A program made the position numbers and the translations under genes. This document shows, piece after piece, positions 1 through 8,714 of a stretch of DNA of 64,000 bases. Below the pieces are notes generated by a model. The model was not told where the DNA came from. It saw only the letters and a program-made list of their open reading frames with translations, and did no database searches. The DNA lies in assembly GCF_949774925.1 (NCBI RefSeq), contig NZ_OX458932.1, positions 372,001 to 436,000 of the forward strand, in the 5' to 3' direction. Positions within the stretch are counted from its first letter, which is position 1. Every line of letters starts with the position of its first letter. This DNA is from Candidatus Methylacidiphilum fumarolicum (GTDB lineage Bacteria > Verrucomicrobiota > Verrucomicrobiia > Methylacidiphilales > Methylacidiphilaceae).

Positions 1-483
1 TGGCAACTGGGAACTGTGCAATTGGATTACAACTTGCCTTTGCGCTTTTCTCTTTCCTATGTTGGAGAAGATGGCAATAAAGAGCGTCCTGTAATGATTC
101 ATAGGGCTCCCTTTGGATCGATGGAAAGATTTCTTGCCATTTTGATCGAACATTTCGAAGGGCATTTTCCGCTTTGGTTGGCTCCCGAACAGGTGCGGGT
201 TATTCCTCTTTCCGATGCATTTGTCCCCTATGGCCAAAAGGTGACTGAGCTTTTGCAACAGCATAAATTTCGGGTTACTTTAGATAGAAAAAATGAAACA
301 CTTGGAGCAAAAATTCGTATTGCACAACTTGAAAAAGTGCCTTATATGCTAATCGTTGGGAAAAAAGAAGAACAAATGTCTACAGTTTCGGTAAGAACCG
401 CAAAGAAAGGGAATCTTGGAGAGATGGAACTAGAGGCATTTCTTTCTCTCCTCTTAACTGAGTATAAAGAGCGAAGAATCTAA
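1..483 (+). CDS. thrS: Threonyl-tRNA synthetase, C-terminal part (5' end outside window)
   Basis: Charges tRNA-Thr with threonine in the cytoplasm. The reading frame is open from base 1 (WQLGTVQLDYNLP) to the TAA at 481-483. Only the end of the class II catalytic core (motif 3 region, HRAPFGSMERFLAILIEH) and the anticodon-binding domain (FPLWLAPEQVRVIPLSD onward) are present. A GTG at 16 is internal and not a start, because the family reads straight through it. The gene lies 16 bases before infC, matching the common thrS-infC-rpmI-rplT order, so it is probably part of the same transcript. Family assignment is firm; the true start lies upstream of the window. Confidence 0.96.
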   Translation, partial: WQLGTVQLDYNLPLRFSLSYVGEDGNKERPVMIHRAPFGSMERFLAILIEHFEGHFPLWLAPEQVRVIPLSDAFVPYGQKVTELLQQHKFRVTLDRKNETLGAKIRIAQLEKVPYMLIVGKKEEQMSTVSVRTAKKGNLGEMELEAFLSLLLTEYKERRI

Positions 484-499
484 GAAGACTATATATACT

Positions 500-1117
500 G
501 TGCATCCTTCATCTCGTTTTCAACATAACAGCAAAAAACCATTCGTTAGGATAAACAATGCTATTCGGGCAAGGGAAGTGCTCGTGATCGATTCGACGGG
601 GAAATCTTTAGGTGTCCTTCCCATTCATGAAGCGCAGCAAAGGGCTCAACAGCAAGGGTTGGACCTTGTTGAGGTTTCGCCTCATGCCAATCCCCCTGTC
701 TGTAAGATCCTGGATTATGGGAAATATAAATATTCACTTTCCAAAAAAGAGAAAGATTCAAAAAAAGGGGCGACAAAACTCAAAGAAATCCAGCTCCATG
801 TGAATATCAATGAGCATGATTTTCTCATAAAATTAAAACAGGCTGAAGCTTTCATGGCGAAGGGAATGAAAGTAAAGTTCAATCTTTTTTTAAGAGGCAG
901 AGAAATTACACACCAGGATCTAGCATTGAATTTGATGAAAAGATTGATTCAAGACTTAGCACACGTCGGCCAGACGGATCAGGAGCCGAAACTGGCGGGA
1001 AGAAATATTTCCCTTACTTTTATTCCTTTACCAGCGAACAAAAGACTGCTAAAGTATAACCTCTCTGAGGTTGAAACAAGTAAGCAAAAACCACAAGAAG
1101 AAAAGGATAAAACTTAA
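500..1117 (+). CDS. infC: Translation initiation factor IF-3
   Basis: Binds the 30S subunit, prevents premature 50S joining and checks the initiator tRNA. The N-domain begins near residue 17 (RINNAIRAREVLVID) and includes the conserved GLDLVEVSPHANPPVCKILDYG stretch in two parts; the C-domain starts near residue 95 (KEIQLHVNINEHDF). The protein is 205 aa, slightly longer than usual because of a charged tail. The GTG at 500 is the only ordinary start; infC often uses rare starts, and an ATA at 551 or ATT at 563 are in-frame alternatives without a clear ribosome site. It is followed by rpmI and rplT as in most bacteria. Confidence 0.95.
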   Translation: MHPSSRFQHNSKKPFVRINNAIRAREVLVIDSTGKSLGVLPIHEAQQRAQQQGLDLVEVSPHANPPVCKILDYGKYKYSLSKKEKDSKKGATKLKEIQLHVNINEHDFLIKLKQAEAFMAKGMKVKFNLFLRGREITHQDLALNLMKRLIQDLAHVGQTDQEPKLAGRNISLTFIPLPANKRLLKYNLSEVETSKQKPQEEKDKT

Positions 1118-1156
1118 AAAGTCCTAAAGGGGATTAAAGTGTGGAGGTAAATAAAA

Positions 1157-1372
1157 ATGCCCAAACCTATAGCTCGAAGAAAAACAAAAAAATCTGTCGC
1201 AAAAAGATTCAAAGTATCGGCAAACGGTAAAATTCTTTATCATGGTGCAGGGAGGCGGCATCTGGCATCCTCGAAAAATAGGAAAAGAATGAGAAGAATT
1301 GGCTCAGTAAAACTAGTAGACAGTTCGGATCGAACAAAAATTGAGGAAAGCCTCCCCTTTTCTAATCGCTAA
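1157..1372 (+). CDS. rpmI: 50S ribosomal protein L35
   Basis: A small, very basic 71-residue protein of the large ribosomal subunit. The N-terminal MPKPIARRKTKKSVAKRFKV and the central HLASSKNRKRMRRIG are typical of L35. The usual length is about 65 residues, so the C-terminus is slightly extended (SSDRTKIEESLPFSNR). A strong ribosome-binding site GGAGG (1142-1146) precedes the ATG. It lies between infC and rplT and is presumably cotranscribed with them. No recognisable autoregulatory leader was seen. Confidence 0.96.
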   Translation: MPKPIARRKTKKSVAKRFKVSANGKILYHGAGRRHLASSKNRKRMRRIGSVKLVDSSDRTKIEESLPFSNR

Positions 1373-1407
1373 AAGGATTGTGCTAAGAGACGAAGGGAGG
1401 AAAGCAT

Positions 1408-1770
1408 ATGGCAAGAGCAACAAATTCAGTAGCATCTCGTAAACGACGCAAAAGACTGTTACGGAGTGCGCGTGGGTTTCGTGGGAGAAGGAGTAAACTT
1501 TTTCGATATGCCAAGGATGCCCTCTATAAAGCTAGGTATTGGGCTTATAGGGATAGGAAAACCAGAAAAAGAGAGTTTCGTGCTCTGTGGATTCAACGCA
1601 TTAATGCTGCCTGCAGAAACAGTGGATTAACTTATAGTCGGTTTATGGAGGCTTTAAAGAAGGCTGGAATTATAATGAATAGAAAAATGCTGGCAGAACT
1701 GGCTGTTCGATCTAGTGAAGATTTCAACAGGTTTTTAGAGGTGGCTAAGGAAGGGAAATCTGCTAGTTAA
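1408..1770 (+). CDS. rplT: 50S ribosomal protein L20
   Basis: An assembly protein of the large subunit that binds 23S rRNA. The 120-residue length and the motifs MARATNSVASRKRRKRLLR, ARGFRGRRSKLFRYAKDALYKA and LWIQRINAACR match the family throughout. GGGAGG at about 1395-1400 is a good ribosome-binding site. It is the last gene of the classical thrS-infC-rpmI-rplT run; dxr follows after 32 bases on the same strand. Confidence 0.97.
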   Translation: MARATNSVASRKRRKRLLRSARGFRGRRSKLFRYAKDALYKARYWAYRDRKTRKREFRALWIQRINAACRNSGLTYSRFMEALKKAGIIMNRKMLAELAVRSSEDFNRFLEVAKEGKSAS

Positions 1771-1802
1771 AAATATTAAGGAATTGCTCTTTCCTTCCTT
1801 TC

Positions 1803-2957
1803 ATGAGGAAAAAAGTCGTCATTCTAGGTTCGACTGGTTCGATTGGGCGGAGTGCTCTGGAAGTAGCCAGAAAGCTTTCGGAACGTATTGAAATAGTTGG
1901 TCTTGCGGCAGGGACTCAATCAGAATTACTCCGAAGGCAGTGTCATGAGTTTAAACCCAAAGCCTTTGCTTTGTGGAAAGCTTCTTCAAAACCGGAATGG
2001 TTCAATGAGTTGGCAACATCCAAGGGATTATGGGGCCCAAACAGTCTCAACGAGCTTATAGAGGAGGTAGAGGCCGATATTGTGCTTGTTGCTATTGTGG
2101 GGACTGGAGGACTTGAGCCAACCTTAAGGGCCATAGATAAGAAAGCTCTCCTCGCTCTTGCCAGCAAGGAAATTCTTGTGATGGCTGGATCAGTCGTGAT
2201 GCGAAGGATAAGAGAAAAAAATGTGCAGATCATTCCTGTGGATAGTGAGCATAGCGCGATTTTCCAGTGCATTCGAGGCGAAGATTGCCGGGCCCTCAAA
2301 AGGATTATTCTCACTGCTTCTGGAGGACCGTTTCGAGGCTATACGCTCGAACAGCTTAAAAAAGTGACTGTCGCAGAAGCCTTGAATCATCCCACATGGA
2401 AAATGGGTAAGAAAATCACAATTGATTCGGCTTCCCTTTTCAATAAAGGGCTTGAGATGATCGAAGCCCATCATCTTTTCTTTCTTCCTTATTCTCAGAT
2501 CGATGTCGTCATTCATCCACAAAGCATTGTGCATTCTTTAGTTGAGTTCTGTGACGGTTCTCAAATAGCACAGCTGAGCCATTCCGATATGTGCCTTCCT
2601 ATCCAGTTTTCTTTTACGTTCCCAGAAAGGCTGCCTAGCCCCGTAAGACAATTAAACTTATATGAAGTTGGAACCTTGACATTCGAATCTCCTGATCACA
2701 AAAGTTTTCCTGCTCTTAGGCTGGCAAGATTTGCTGGAGAGGCTGCCGGAACTTATCCGTGTGCCTTGAATGCTGCTAATGAAGTGGCGGTGGAAGCATT
2801 TTTGGAAGGTAAAATTTCTTTCTCTCAAATATGGGAGTGCGTGAGCTATATTCTTGATACCCACCGGCAGATACAGAATCCAGGACTAGAAGAAATTATC
2901 CAAGCCGATGAGCTTTCAAGAATGGCTGCAAGAGAATGGATAAAAAAAAGAAGTTAG
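1803..2957 (+). CDS. dxr: 1-deoxy-D-xylulose 5-phosphate reductoisomerase
   Basis: Converts DXP to MEP using NADPH, the first committed step of the non-mevalonate isoprenoid pathway. Visible signs are the NADPH-binding loop GSTGSIG (residues 9-15), LASKEILVMAG, the metal/substrate motif PVDSEHSAIFQC (D147 and E149) and SASLFNKGLEMIEAHHLF. The 384-aa length is normal. Upstream of the ATG is a pyrimidine-rich tract without a clear Shine-Dalgarno site, so translation may be weak or coupled to rplT. With ispG at 4456 it gives two MEP-pathway enzymes flanking rseP, a neighbourhood also common in other bacteria. Confidence 0.96.
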   Translation: MRKKVVILGSTGSIGRSALEVARKLSERIEIVGLAAGTQSELLRRQCHEFKPKAFALWKASSKPEWFNELATSKGLWGPNSLNELIEEVEADIVLVAIVGTGGLEPTLRAIDKKALLALASKEILVMAGSVVMRRIREKNVQIIPVDSEHSAIFQCIRGEDCRALKRIILTASGGPFRGYTLEQLKKVTVAEALNHPTWKMGKKITIDSASLFNKGLEMIEAHHLFFLPYSQIDVVIHPQSIVHSLVEFCDGSQIAQLSHSDMCLPIQFSFTFPERLPSPVRQLNLYEVGTLTFESPDHKSFPALRLARFAGEAAGTYPCALNAANEVAVEAFLEGKISFSQIWECVSYILDTHRQIQNPGLEEIIQADELSRMAAREWIKKRS

Positions 2958-2999
2958 ACATTAAGCGGTAGTGGAATAAATTTCTTTTTAAATATTGCT

Positions 3000-4436
3000 A
3001 TGGGCTTTAAACCACTCCTTCATTTTCTTGTCATATTGTTCGAAGTAATCCTGCTTTTTAACATTATGATTGTTGTCCATGAGCTTGGCCATTTTTTGGC
3101 AGCAAAATGGAGAGGACTGGTGGTTGAAAGGTTCGGGGTTTGGTTTGGCCATCCTATTTGGAAAAAAGAGATTGGAGGGGTAACCTATAGTTTGGGATGG
3201 ATTCCTGCTGGGGGATTTGTAGCCTTGCCTCAGATGATCCCTAACGACAATAAAGAGGAGAACAATGGCCAAGAGAAAAGTTCTCTGCCTCCGGTCTCTC
3301 CAAAGGACAAAATTATCGTAGCTCTGGCGGGTCCTCTTTTTAGCTTGCTTCTGGCAATCGTCTTTGCTCTGGTCGTCTATGTTGTGGGTCGTCCGGTGAG
3401 TGAAAGCGAAATGACTACGGTTATTGGCTATGTCATGAAAGACTCTCCCGCGTATCGAGCAGGATTGCAACCAGGGGATAAAATAGTATCAATCGATGGT
3501 CATCCTGTTTCTAGATTCCAAGGTATGGATAATGACTCAGTCACATGGAATATCATTCGAAGCGAAGGATCGACGATTGCTGTAGAGGTTGATAGAAACG
3601 GGAAGAAGTTGCGGTTTAATGTTGTTCCTGTCAAGGAAGAAAAATCAGCCTTCCAGAGGAAAGGTTTGAGACAAATCTTTATTATGCCGGCTCAAACTCC
3701 AACGGTTGCTAAGGTGTTTCCTGGGAGTCCTGCCGATGCTGCTTCTATTCAACCAAACGATCAGATTCTAGAAGTAGATGGCCAAAAACTCTATTCGCCC
3801 TTTCTACTTAATGACTATGTGAGTTCCCATCCCCAAAAAGAAATGACATTGTTGATTAAACGGGGGGAGAAGACTTTTTCAGTCCGAATCAAACCCATGA
3901 CTCCCGAAGGGGAAAATGTTCCAAGGATCGGTATTTTGTGGGATTTAAATGGCCAGATGACCCTATCACATCCGACTCCGTTGGAACAGCTCAAAGCGAG
4001 TGTTTCTGCGATGTTCAATGTTTTGCAAGCTCTTTTATCTCCCAAGTCTGACATCAAACCTCAGCATTTGAGTGGACCAATAGGAATTATGAGATTTTAT
4101 TACATGCTCTTTGAAAGCCCTCATGGATGGAGGCTTGCCCTTTGGTTCAGTGTCCTTTTCAATGTTAATGCCGCTCTGATCAATTTATTCCCAATTCCAG
4201 TGCTAGATGGAGGGCATATTCTTTTGGGATTGGTCGAATGGATCCGGGGCCGGCCTCTGAGCCTTAAGTTGCTAGAAGCTTTGCAAACCGTCTTTGCTAC
4301 TCTCCTTATTGGTTATATGCTCTATGTTACCTTTTTCGATGTTCAAGAAATTCCTTGGAAATCTAAAGGAAATATTCCAGAATTAAAATTCCATCCTAAG
4401 GAGGGAGAGCCGGCTCCTCAGCCTCATTCTCCCTAA
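3000..4436 (+). CDS. rseP: Site-2 intramembrane metalloprotease, RseP family
   Basis: A membrane zinc protease that cuts transmembrane segments of anti-sigma factors and signal-peptide remnants. The zinc motif HELGH is at residues 27-31 inside the first membrane helix, and the distal LDGGH motif is near residue 402. Two PDZ domains lie between them (roughly 130-215 and 225-310; GLQPGDKIVSIDG and SIQPNDQILEVDG). The C-terminal helix block (ALINLFPIPVLDGGH) and the 478-aa length fit the family. The cognate sigma/anti-sigma pair is not in the window. It sits between dxr and ispG. Confidence 0.95.
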   Translation: MGFKPLLHFLVILFEVILLFNIMIVVHELGHFLAAKWRGLVVERFGVWFGHPIWKKEIGGVTYSLGWIPAGGFVALPQMIPNDNKEENNGQEKSSLPPVSPKDKIIVALAGPLFSLLLAIVFALVVYVVGRPVSESEMTTVIGYVMKDSPAYRAGLQPGDKIVSIDGHPVSRFQGMDNDSVTWNIIRSEGSTIAVEVDRNGKKLRFNVVPVKEEKSAFQRKGLRQIFIMPAQTPTVAKVFPGSPADAASIQPNDQILEVDGQKLYSPFLLNDYVSSHPQKEMTLLIKRGEKTFSVRIKPMTPEGENVPRIGILWDLNGQMTLSHPTPLEQLKASVSAMFNVLQALLSPKSDIKPQHLSGPIGIMRFYYMLFESPHGWRLALWFSVLFNVNAALINLFPIPVLDGGHILLGLVEWIRGRPLSLKLLEALQTVFATLLIGYMLYVTFFDVQEIPWKSKGNIPELKFHPKEGEPAPQPHSP

Positions 4437-4455
4437 TGAAAATGGAGGAGCAACT

Positions 4456-6210
4456 ATGTTCTCTTATAAACGGAATTTTTTTGAATATACACGAAGACCT
4501 GTTCGAGAAGTTCGGGTGGGTTCAGTGGGATTAGGTGGGCCTCATCCCATAGTCGTTCAATCGATGCTCACCTCTGATACGATGGATACCGATAGCTGTT
4601 TGAAAGAAGCTATGGAGCTTGTAGACTGCGGATGCCAAATTGTCCGGATTACTGCCCCCACGGTTAAGGATGCCTCTAATCTTGAGTTTATTCGCAAGGG
4701 CTTAGATCAGTTGGGATGTAACGTGCCCATTGTTGCTGATATTCATTTTAAACCGGAAGCAGCCATGGAAGCTGCCAAATGGGTGGAAAAAATTAGAATC
4801 AATCCGGGGAATTTCTCCGACCGGAAAAAATTTATCATTCGATCGTATACGGACCAGGAATATAATGAAGAACTTCGAAGGATAGAACAAACGTTCCTGC
4901 CGCTTCTTGAGTTTTGCTCCAAAAGGAAGATAGCGCTGCGTATTGGGACAAATCATGGCTCTCTTTCCGATAGGATAATGAACCGGTATGGAGACACGCC
5001 TCATGGCATGGTCGAGAGTGCTTTGGAGTATGCAACGGTTTGTAGAAAATACGGTTTTCATGACATTGTCTTTTCGATGAAAGCTTCGAATCCTCGAATT
5101 ATGATTGCAGCTTATCGTCTGCTTGTTGAGCGTCTCGAAAAGCTTGGCGAAGATTGGAATTATCCTATCCATGTTGGAGTTACTGAAGCTGGGGATGGGG
5201 AAGATGGTCGGATCAAAAGCGCCATTGGTATCGGTTCTCTGCTAGCCGATGGCATAGGGGATACGATACGGGTATCCTTAACAGAAAGTAGTGTGCACGA
5301 AATTCCTGTGGCCAAAAAACTTATTGCCGTGGTGGAGGAGTTGGCAGCCGCACCCGCTCCAAAAGTCAATGGATTTTCTTTTAAACCTTCCTTCGAATAT
5401 AACAGGCGGCCTACTCTACAGCTTGATTATGGCATAGCGGTAGGAGGAGAAGCACCAGTGCGAGTAGCCGTCCCTTTATCCCATTATGATTATCTTAGAA
5501 ACAATCCGCCTGGTAAAGAGTTTCTTGCAGAATTTCCTTATGATCCTTCTGCTGTGAGCGAGGTTGATCTAGATGATATCCAATCGATTTTAGCTTTAAA
5601 AGAATCACCAACAAAATTAGTGACTATCAAAGATGGCTCACCTTACCCACCGATCTTTGCTTTTAGAGCCTTGGCGTCGATCTTAGGGGACCGGCATCCT
5701 ATCCTTTTGAAAGATACATTTTACCCGGAGAGAGATCAGCAAGCGGCCGATAAGGAAAAAAACCTCATAGCTTCCAGTCTTCATATTGGCTCTTTGCTTT
5801 GTGATGGTATCGGAGATGCCATTCTAATACGACGGGATCCAGATCCTTCCTATGCTCTCGTCTTGGCCTATTCTATTTTACAGGGGGCTGGCAACCGGAT
5901 TGTAAAAACTGAGTATGTGGCTTGTCCTTCTTGTGGAAGAACTTTGTTTGATCTTCAATCGACAACGGCCCGTATAAAAAAAGCAACAGGCCATCTCAAA
6001 GGTCTTAAAATAGCTGTCATGGGTTGTATTGTCAATGGGCCTGGAGAAATGGCAGATGCAGATTTTGGCTATGTTGGTGGGGCTCCGGGGAAGGTGAATT
6101 TGTATGTAGGGAAAAAAGCGGTGAGATTCAATATTCCTGAGGCTGAAGCGGTAGAGGCGTTGATTGAGTTGATAAAAAAGGAAGGAAAGTGGATCGATGC
6201 CGCCTCCTAA
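4456..6210 (+). CDS. ispG: 4-hydroxy-3-methylbut-2-enyl diphosphate synthase, long form
   Basis: A [4Fe-4S] enzyme that converts MEcPP to HMBPP in the MEP pathway. The TIM-barrel part is N-terminal (VVQSMLTSDTMDTDS). The cluster ligands are C490 and C493 (CPSCGRT) and C524 (MGCIVNGPGE, with the conserved Glu near 531). At 584 aa it is much longer than the roughly 370-aa enterobacterial form. The extra middle block (about 300-480) corresponds to the insert domain of the Chlamydia/plant-type enzyme. GGAGG precedes the ATG. The TAA stop coincides with the end of a transposon-end repeat that starts at 6209. Confidence 0.95.
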   Translation: MFSYKRNFFEYTRRPVREVRVGSVGLGGPHPIVVQSMLTSDTMDTDSCLKEAMELVDCGCQIVRITAPTVKDASNLEFIRKGLDQLGCNVPIVADIHFKPEAAMEAAKWVEKIRINPGNFSDRKKFIIRSYTDQEYNEELRRIEQTFLPLLEFCSKRKIALRIGTNHGSLSDRIMNRYGDTPHGMVESALEYATVCRKYGFHDIVFSMKASNPRIMIAAYRLLVERLEKLGEDWNYPIHVGVTEAGDGEDGRIKSAIGIGSLLADGIGDTIRVSLTESSVHEIPVAKKLIAVVEELAAAPAPKVNGFSFKPSFEYNRRPTLQLDYGIAVGGEAPVRVAVPLSHYDYLRNNPPGKEFLAEFPYDPSAVSEVDLDDIQSILALKESPTKLVTIKDGSPYPPIFAFRALASILGDRHPILLKDTFYPERDQQAADKEKNLIASSLHIGSLLCDGIGDAILIRRDPDPSYALVLAYSILQGAGNRIVKTEYVACPSCGRTLFDLQSTTARIKKATGHLKGLKIAVMGCIVNGPGEMADADFGYVGGAPGKVNLYVGKKAVRFNIPEAEAVEALIELIKKEGKWIDAAS

Positions 6211-6270
6211 AAACATACTAGGGACTTGCTTACGCCTGCCACAAATTCGTTCTTTTTTCCTTAGTTTAGG
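6209..6270 (-). repeat. TnpB-element right-end repeat, copy 1
   Basis: About 60 bases sharing the pattern AAAAACATA...GACTTGCTTACGCC...TTCGTTCTTTT with copies at 7936 and 11553. In the third copy this sequence lies directly downstream (minus strand) of a recognisable tnpB remnant, so it marks the right end of an IS200/IS605-type element. The repeat starts inside the ispG stop codon. In active TnpB elements this area encodes the 3' scaffold of the guide RNA. Whether any RNA is made here is unknown. Confidence 0.6.
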
Positions 6271-6660
6271 ACCAGGATGCCCCTGGGATTGCTAAGGCCA
6301 ATTCCTTCTCTGGGGAAGCGGCGTGGTATTGAAGAGCCGGCGCCGCTCCCACAAATCGCGATGGCAATCGCTCCCGCTTCTCGTCCATCCGCTGCAGTTA
6401 GCCCCTGCCTAGAGTGATCCGCCTTGGAATAGTCCTCCCCCTCGTTGGGTTTCCAATCGGGTGGTTTCCCGTTCCTGCGGGAAAACCTTTCTAAAAGAAT
6501 CGCATGCAGCCGGTTCTGCGGCGGCCTCAGGGATATCTTCGGATCTCCAATCCTTTTTTTTGAGGTTGTATACGCCAACCTTGTCCGCGTAGAGGGGGCA
6601 ATGCCGCATGTTAGCAGGGGATCAGTTCCTAATGTCGCTTGACAGAAGCGTGGATTCACT
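6271..6660 (-). pseudogene. tnpB C-terminal remnant (IS200/IS605-type)
   Basis: No intact gene lies between ispG and the cupin gene at 6722. On the minus strand the peptide DSFRKVFPQERETTR occurs here, and DSFRKVFPQQWETAR occurs in the better preserved tnpB remnant at 11553-12240. The DNA around 6450-6490 is also near-identical to 11662-11700 (AATCGGG, GGTTTCCC, CTGCGGGAAAACCTT). Frames are broken and no RuvC catalytic residues can be placed, so this is a dead 3' fragment of an RNA-guided TnpB nuclease gene. The long minus-strand frame 6261-6659 is probably non-functional. Confidence 0.55.
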
Positions 6661-6721
6661 TTACAGTGCTTGTGGATTGGTTTTGTTCAAGAAATAGTCC
6701 GATTTTCAAGGAAACCAAAAG

Positions 6722-7657
6722 ATGAACGCGCAACTCCCGTTGGAACAGCTCTCGGAGGAGGTCTTGGAAAGGGAGGTGGAGCTTCTCGAATACAGCAAGG
6801 CGGCCGATCCACTTTCTTCCGGAGCGACACCCAGGGTGCCGGTAAAACAATTTCTTCCAGATCTCTACACCACCGGGGGAACTCGCTTAATTCCTTTGGA
6901 TCTCTCCGGGGAACTCGGAATAGCCTATCCGGCTACCACCCCAAGCCTGCTTGCACAGTTTATCAGTCTTCGCGGTGGGGATTCTCTGAGGACTGCTCCA
7001 CAGGCGACTAGCGAGCTCTTCTATGTGATTGCGGGCTGTGGCCATACCGAGACCGAATGGGGAGCGATTCCCTGGAAGAAGGGCGATCTTTTCGTGCTTC
7101 CGGGAATCGAGGCGGTCCACCGTGCCGAGGAGGATGCGTTCTTCTATGCAGTGAACGATAGCCCCCTGCTCAACTACTTAGGGGTGGAGAAGCGGGAGAG
7201 CCGGTTTGCTCCCCTTCACGTCCAGGGGGAAGCGCTCCGACAAGCGGTCGAAAAGGTGAAAGCAGAACCGGAAGCGGGAAAAAGAAACCGGGTTAGCGTT
7301 CTTTTAGCAAATCGGAAGTTTCCCCAGACGATGACGGTGACCCATTGCCTATGGGCGATGTTCGGGATCATTCTCCCAGGCACTCGACAGAAACCCCACC
7401 GCCACCAGTCGGTTGCACTTGACTTCGTGGTGGAAGGGAGACCAGGAGTCTATACCCGGATTGGCTGGGAGCTCAATGGGGATGGGTCGATTCGGGAAGC
7501 GGCTCGGATTGATTGGGTATCGGGCTCAGCGTTCGTCACGCCTCCCGGTTGGTGGCACGAGCATGTGAACGAATCGAGCGAGGATGCCTACATCCTGCCG
7601 ATTCAGGATGCGGGCCTCCACACCTATTTGCGGACGCTTGACATTCGCTTTACTTAA
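6722..7657 (+). CDS. Bicupin dioxygenase-like protein (gentisate dioxygenase family type)
   Basis: A 311-residue protein with two cupin folds. The N-terminal cupin contains ATSELFYVIAGCGHTE and WKKGDLFVLPG; the C-terminal cupin has the metal-binding pattern HRHQSVALDFVVEG with a later histidine in TPPGWWHEHVNES. This arrangement resembles gentisate 1,2-dioxygenase and related Fe(II) ring-cleaving enzymes, but the substrate cannot be told. The gene is clearly more GC-rich than its neighbours and sits alone between two transposon-end repeats, suggesting recent transfer. A hairpin with a T-run at 8016-8040 is the nearest candidate terminator. Confidence in the fold is high, in the reaction low. 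Confidence 0.75.
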   Translation: MNAQLPLEQLSEEVLEREVELLEYSKAADPLSSGATPRVPVKQFLPDLYTTGGTRLIPLDLSGELGIAYPATTPSLLAQFISLRGGDSLRTAPQATSELFYVIAGCGHTETEWGAIPWKKGDLFVLPGIEAVHRAEEDAFFYAVNDSPLLNYLGVEKRESRFAPLHVQGEALRQAVEKVKAEPEAGKRNRVSVLLANRKFPQTMTVTHCLWAMFGIILPGTRQKPHRHQSVALDFVVEGRPGVYTRIGWELNGDGSIREAARIDWVSGSAFVTPPGWWHEHVNESSEDAYILPIQDAGLHTYLRTLDIRFT

Positions 7658-7935
7658 CGCTCCTCCGCTGTCCTTTGATGGCGCTGGGTTTAAATACGAT
7701 TTTAACGGGAAAGGTTATGAATCCGTGTGATTCCTCTCCCCCCTCTGAAAGCATCGACTCCCCTTGATCGCCGAGGTTGCAGCGGTTATTGCAGCCTCCT
7801 TCCTGCTGGTCACGATTATCCCTTGCTTTATCAGCAACGAAGCTCTTCGGGCCTGACCCGAACGCTTGATGAACGGTCGACTCAAAGAGCATCGGCCCTA
7901 GATTTCCCGAGCCTATTTCCATCCGCTCTGTTCCT
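7658..7935. other. GC-rich intergenic stretch without a supported gene
   Basis: Between the cupin gene and the second element-end repeat there is GC-rich sequence with an open minus-strand frame (7650-7943). Its translation shows no domain that I recognise. It may be debris of a mobile element, but I see no motif to support that. Confidence 0.3.
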
Positions 7936-8000
7936 AAAAACATATTCGAGACTTGCTTACGCCGGACCCAAGTTCGTTCTTTTCGCCTTGGTTTTGCCCC
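7936..8000 (-). repeat. TnpB-element right-end repeat, copy 2
   Basis: Second copy of the element-end sequence: AAAAACATATTCGAGACTTG then CTTACGCCGG...AAGTTCGTTCTTTT. It aligns base for base over about 55-60 positions with 6209-6270 and 11553-11615. No TnpB coding remnant was found beside this copy. The next gene on the minus strand is the frameshifted ORF at 8182-8714, whose 5' flank also matches the left side of the tnpB remnant at 12307-12358. Confidence 0.55.
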
Positions 8001-8015
8001 GAATCGCTTTCTCCC

Positions 8016-8042
8016 CCCACAAGTTGTGTTTGTGGGTTTTCT
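8016..8042 (+). terminator. Candidate intrinsic terminator
   Basis: A perfect 7-bp stem CCCACAA / TTGTGGG (8016-8022 and 8030-8036) with a 7-base loop is followed by TTTTCTTG. On the plus strand this could end transcripts reading out of the cupin gene 360 bases upstream. From 8043 to 8181 I see nothing else. Confidence 0.45.
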
Positions 8043-8181
8043 TGTATTGAGGGTGGTTATTGGATTACGCCATAGGCGTTTTTACTGCGTGTGGCTGCTA
8101 TCATATGTTTATAGATGATCTGCGGGCATATCATAGTCACTTCTTTTTCACTCTACTGATATTTTAGATGCCTCACATTAC

Positions 8182-8714
8182 CTATTGTCTGTTGTGGTAG
8201 TTTTGCATTTCTACGAACTTCCCATTTTCTTTTTGGATTTTAACATCTACTGAATACGGCTTCCATGCCTTAACAGCAAATGGATCCTATTCGTAATCAA
8301 TTGCTTCGCCGTTGTCTGTAACGATGCTTACGTAAAATTTAAAAGAATGCTCTTTTATGCTAATAGACGCCCCATTCGTACGATAAACGTGCGCAACGCC
8401 GTTACCCATTCTCCATGCCGTTCTAACAGTAAAAAGTCGTCGCACACTGCTTTTAGCAGTTTAGACATCATAGGCCAATCGTCAGGAGAATAATCGTAAT
8501 AATCCGGCGATTTTTTGCTTTTCTGAGCAATCGCATCGCTTGTGCTTGCAGGAGCAGCGTTTGATGCCTTACCCTTCCCGCCCATCATCATGGCGCCAAC
8601 AACCAACCCGATACAGGCTAACCCCAGTCCAATCAATCTCCTCGCCACCACTTTGTTGAATTTATCCTTCACATAGTCTTTCTTTTCTCTGGCGAATATA
8701 GGTTTGCCATACAT
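8182..8714 (-). pseudogene. Frameshifted gene for a small single-pass membrane protein
   Basis: The intact 5' part (8355-8714, 119 aa) starts MYGKPIFAREKK, has one membrane helix (about 26-45, RLIGLGLACIGLVVGAMMM) and then a polar domain. At the A5 run 8431-8435 (T5 on the coding strand) a shift to the next frame gives a convincing continuation: TVRTAWRMGNGVAHVYRTNG, then KEHSFKFYVSIVTDNGEAID. After one in-frame TAG (8287-8289) it continues DPFAVKAWKPYSVDVKIQKE to a stop at 8182. The gene is therefore probably dead, with one frameshift and one nonsense change. I do not recognise the family. Its first codons and 5' flank recur at 12278-12358. Confidence 0.6.

Noticed and set aside
6261-6659. 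132-codon minus-strand frame as a real gene
   Set aside because: Its sequence aligns in pieces with the decayed tnpB at 11616-12240 across different frames, so it is remnant DNA.
7650-7943. 97-codon minus-strand frame overlapping the end of the cupin gene
   Set aside because: No domain, low-complexity translation, overlap with a real gene and with an element-end repeat.
8281-8320. Sequence ATCAATTGCTTCGCCG as another CRISPR-repeat relic
   Set aside because: Only a short stretch matches, neither end of the repeat is kept, and it is explained by coding sequence of the frameshifted gene.
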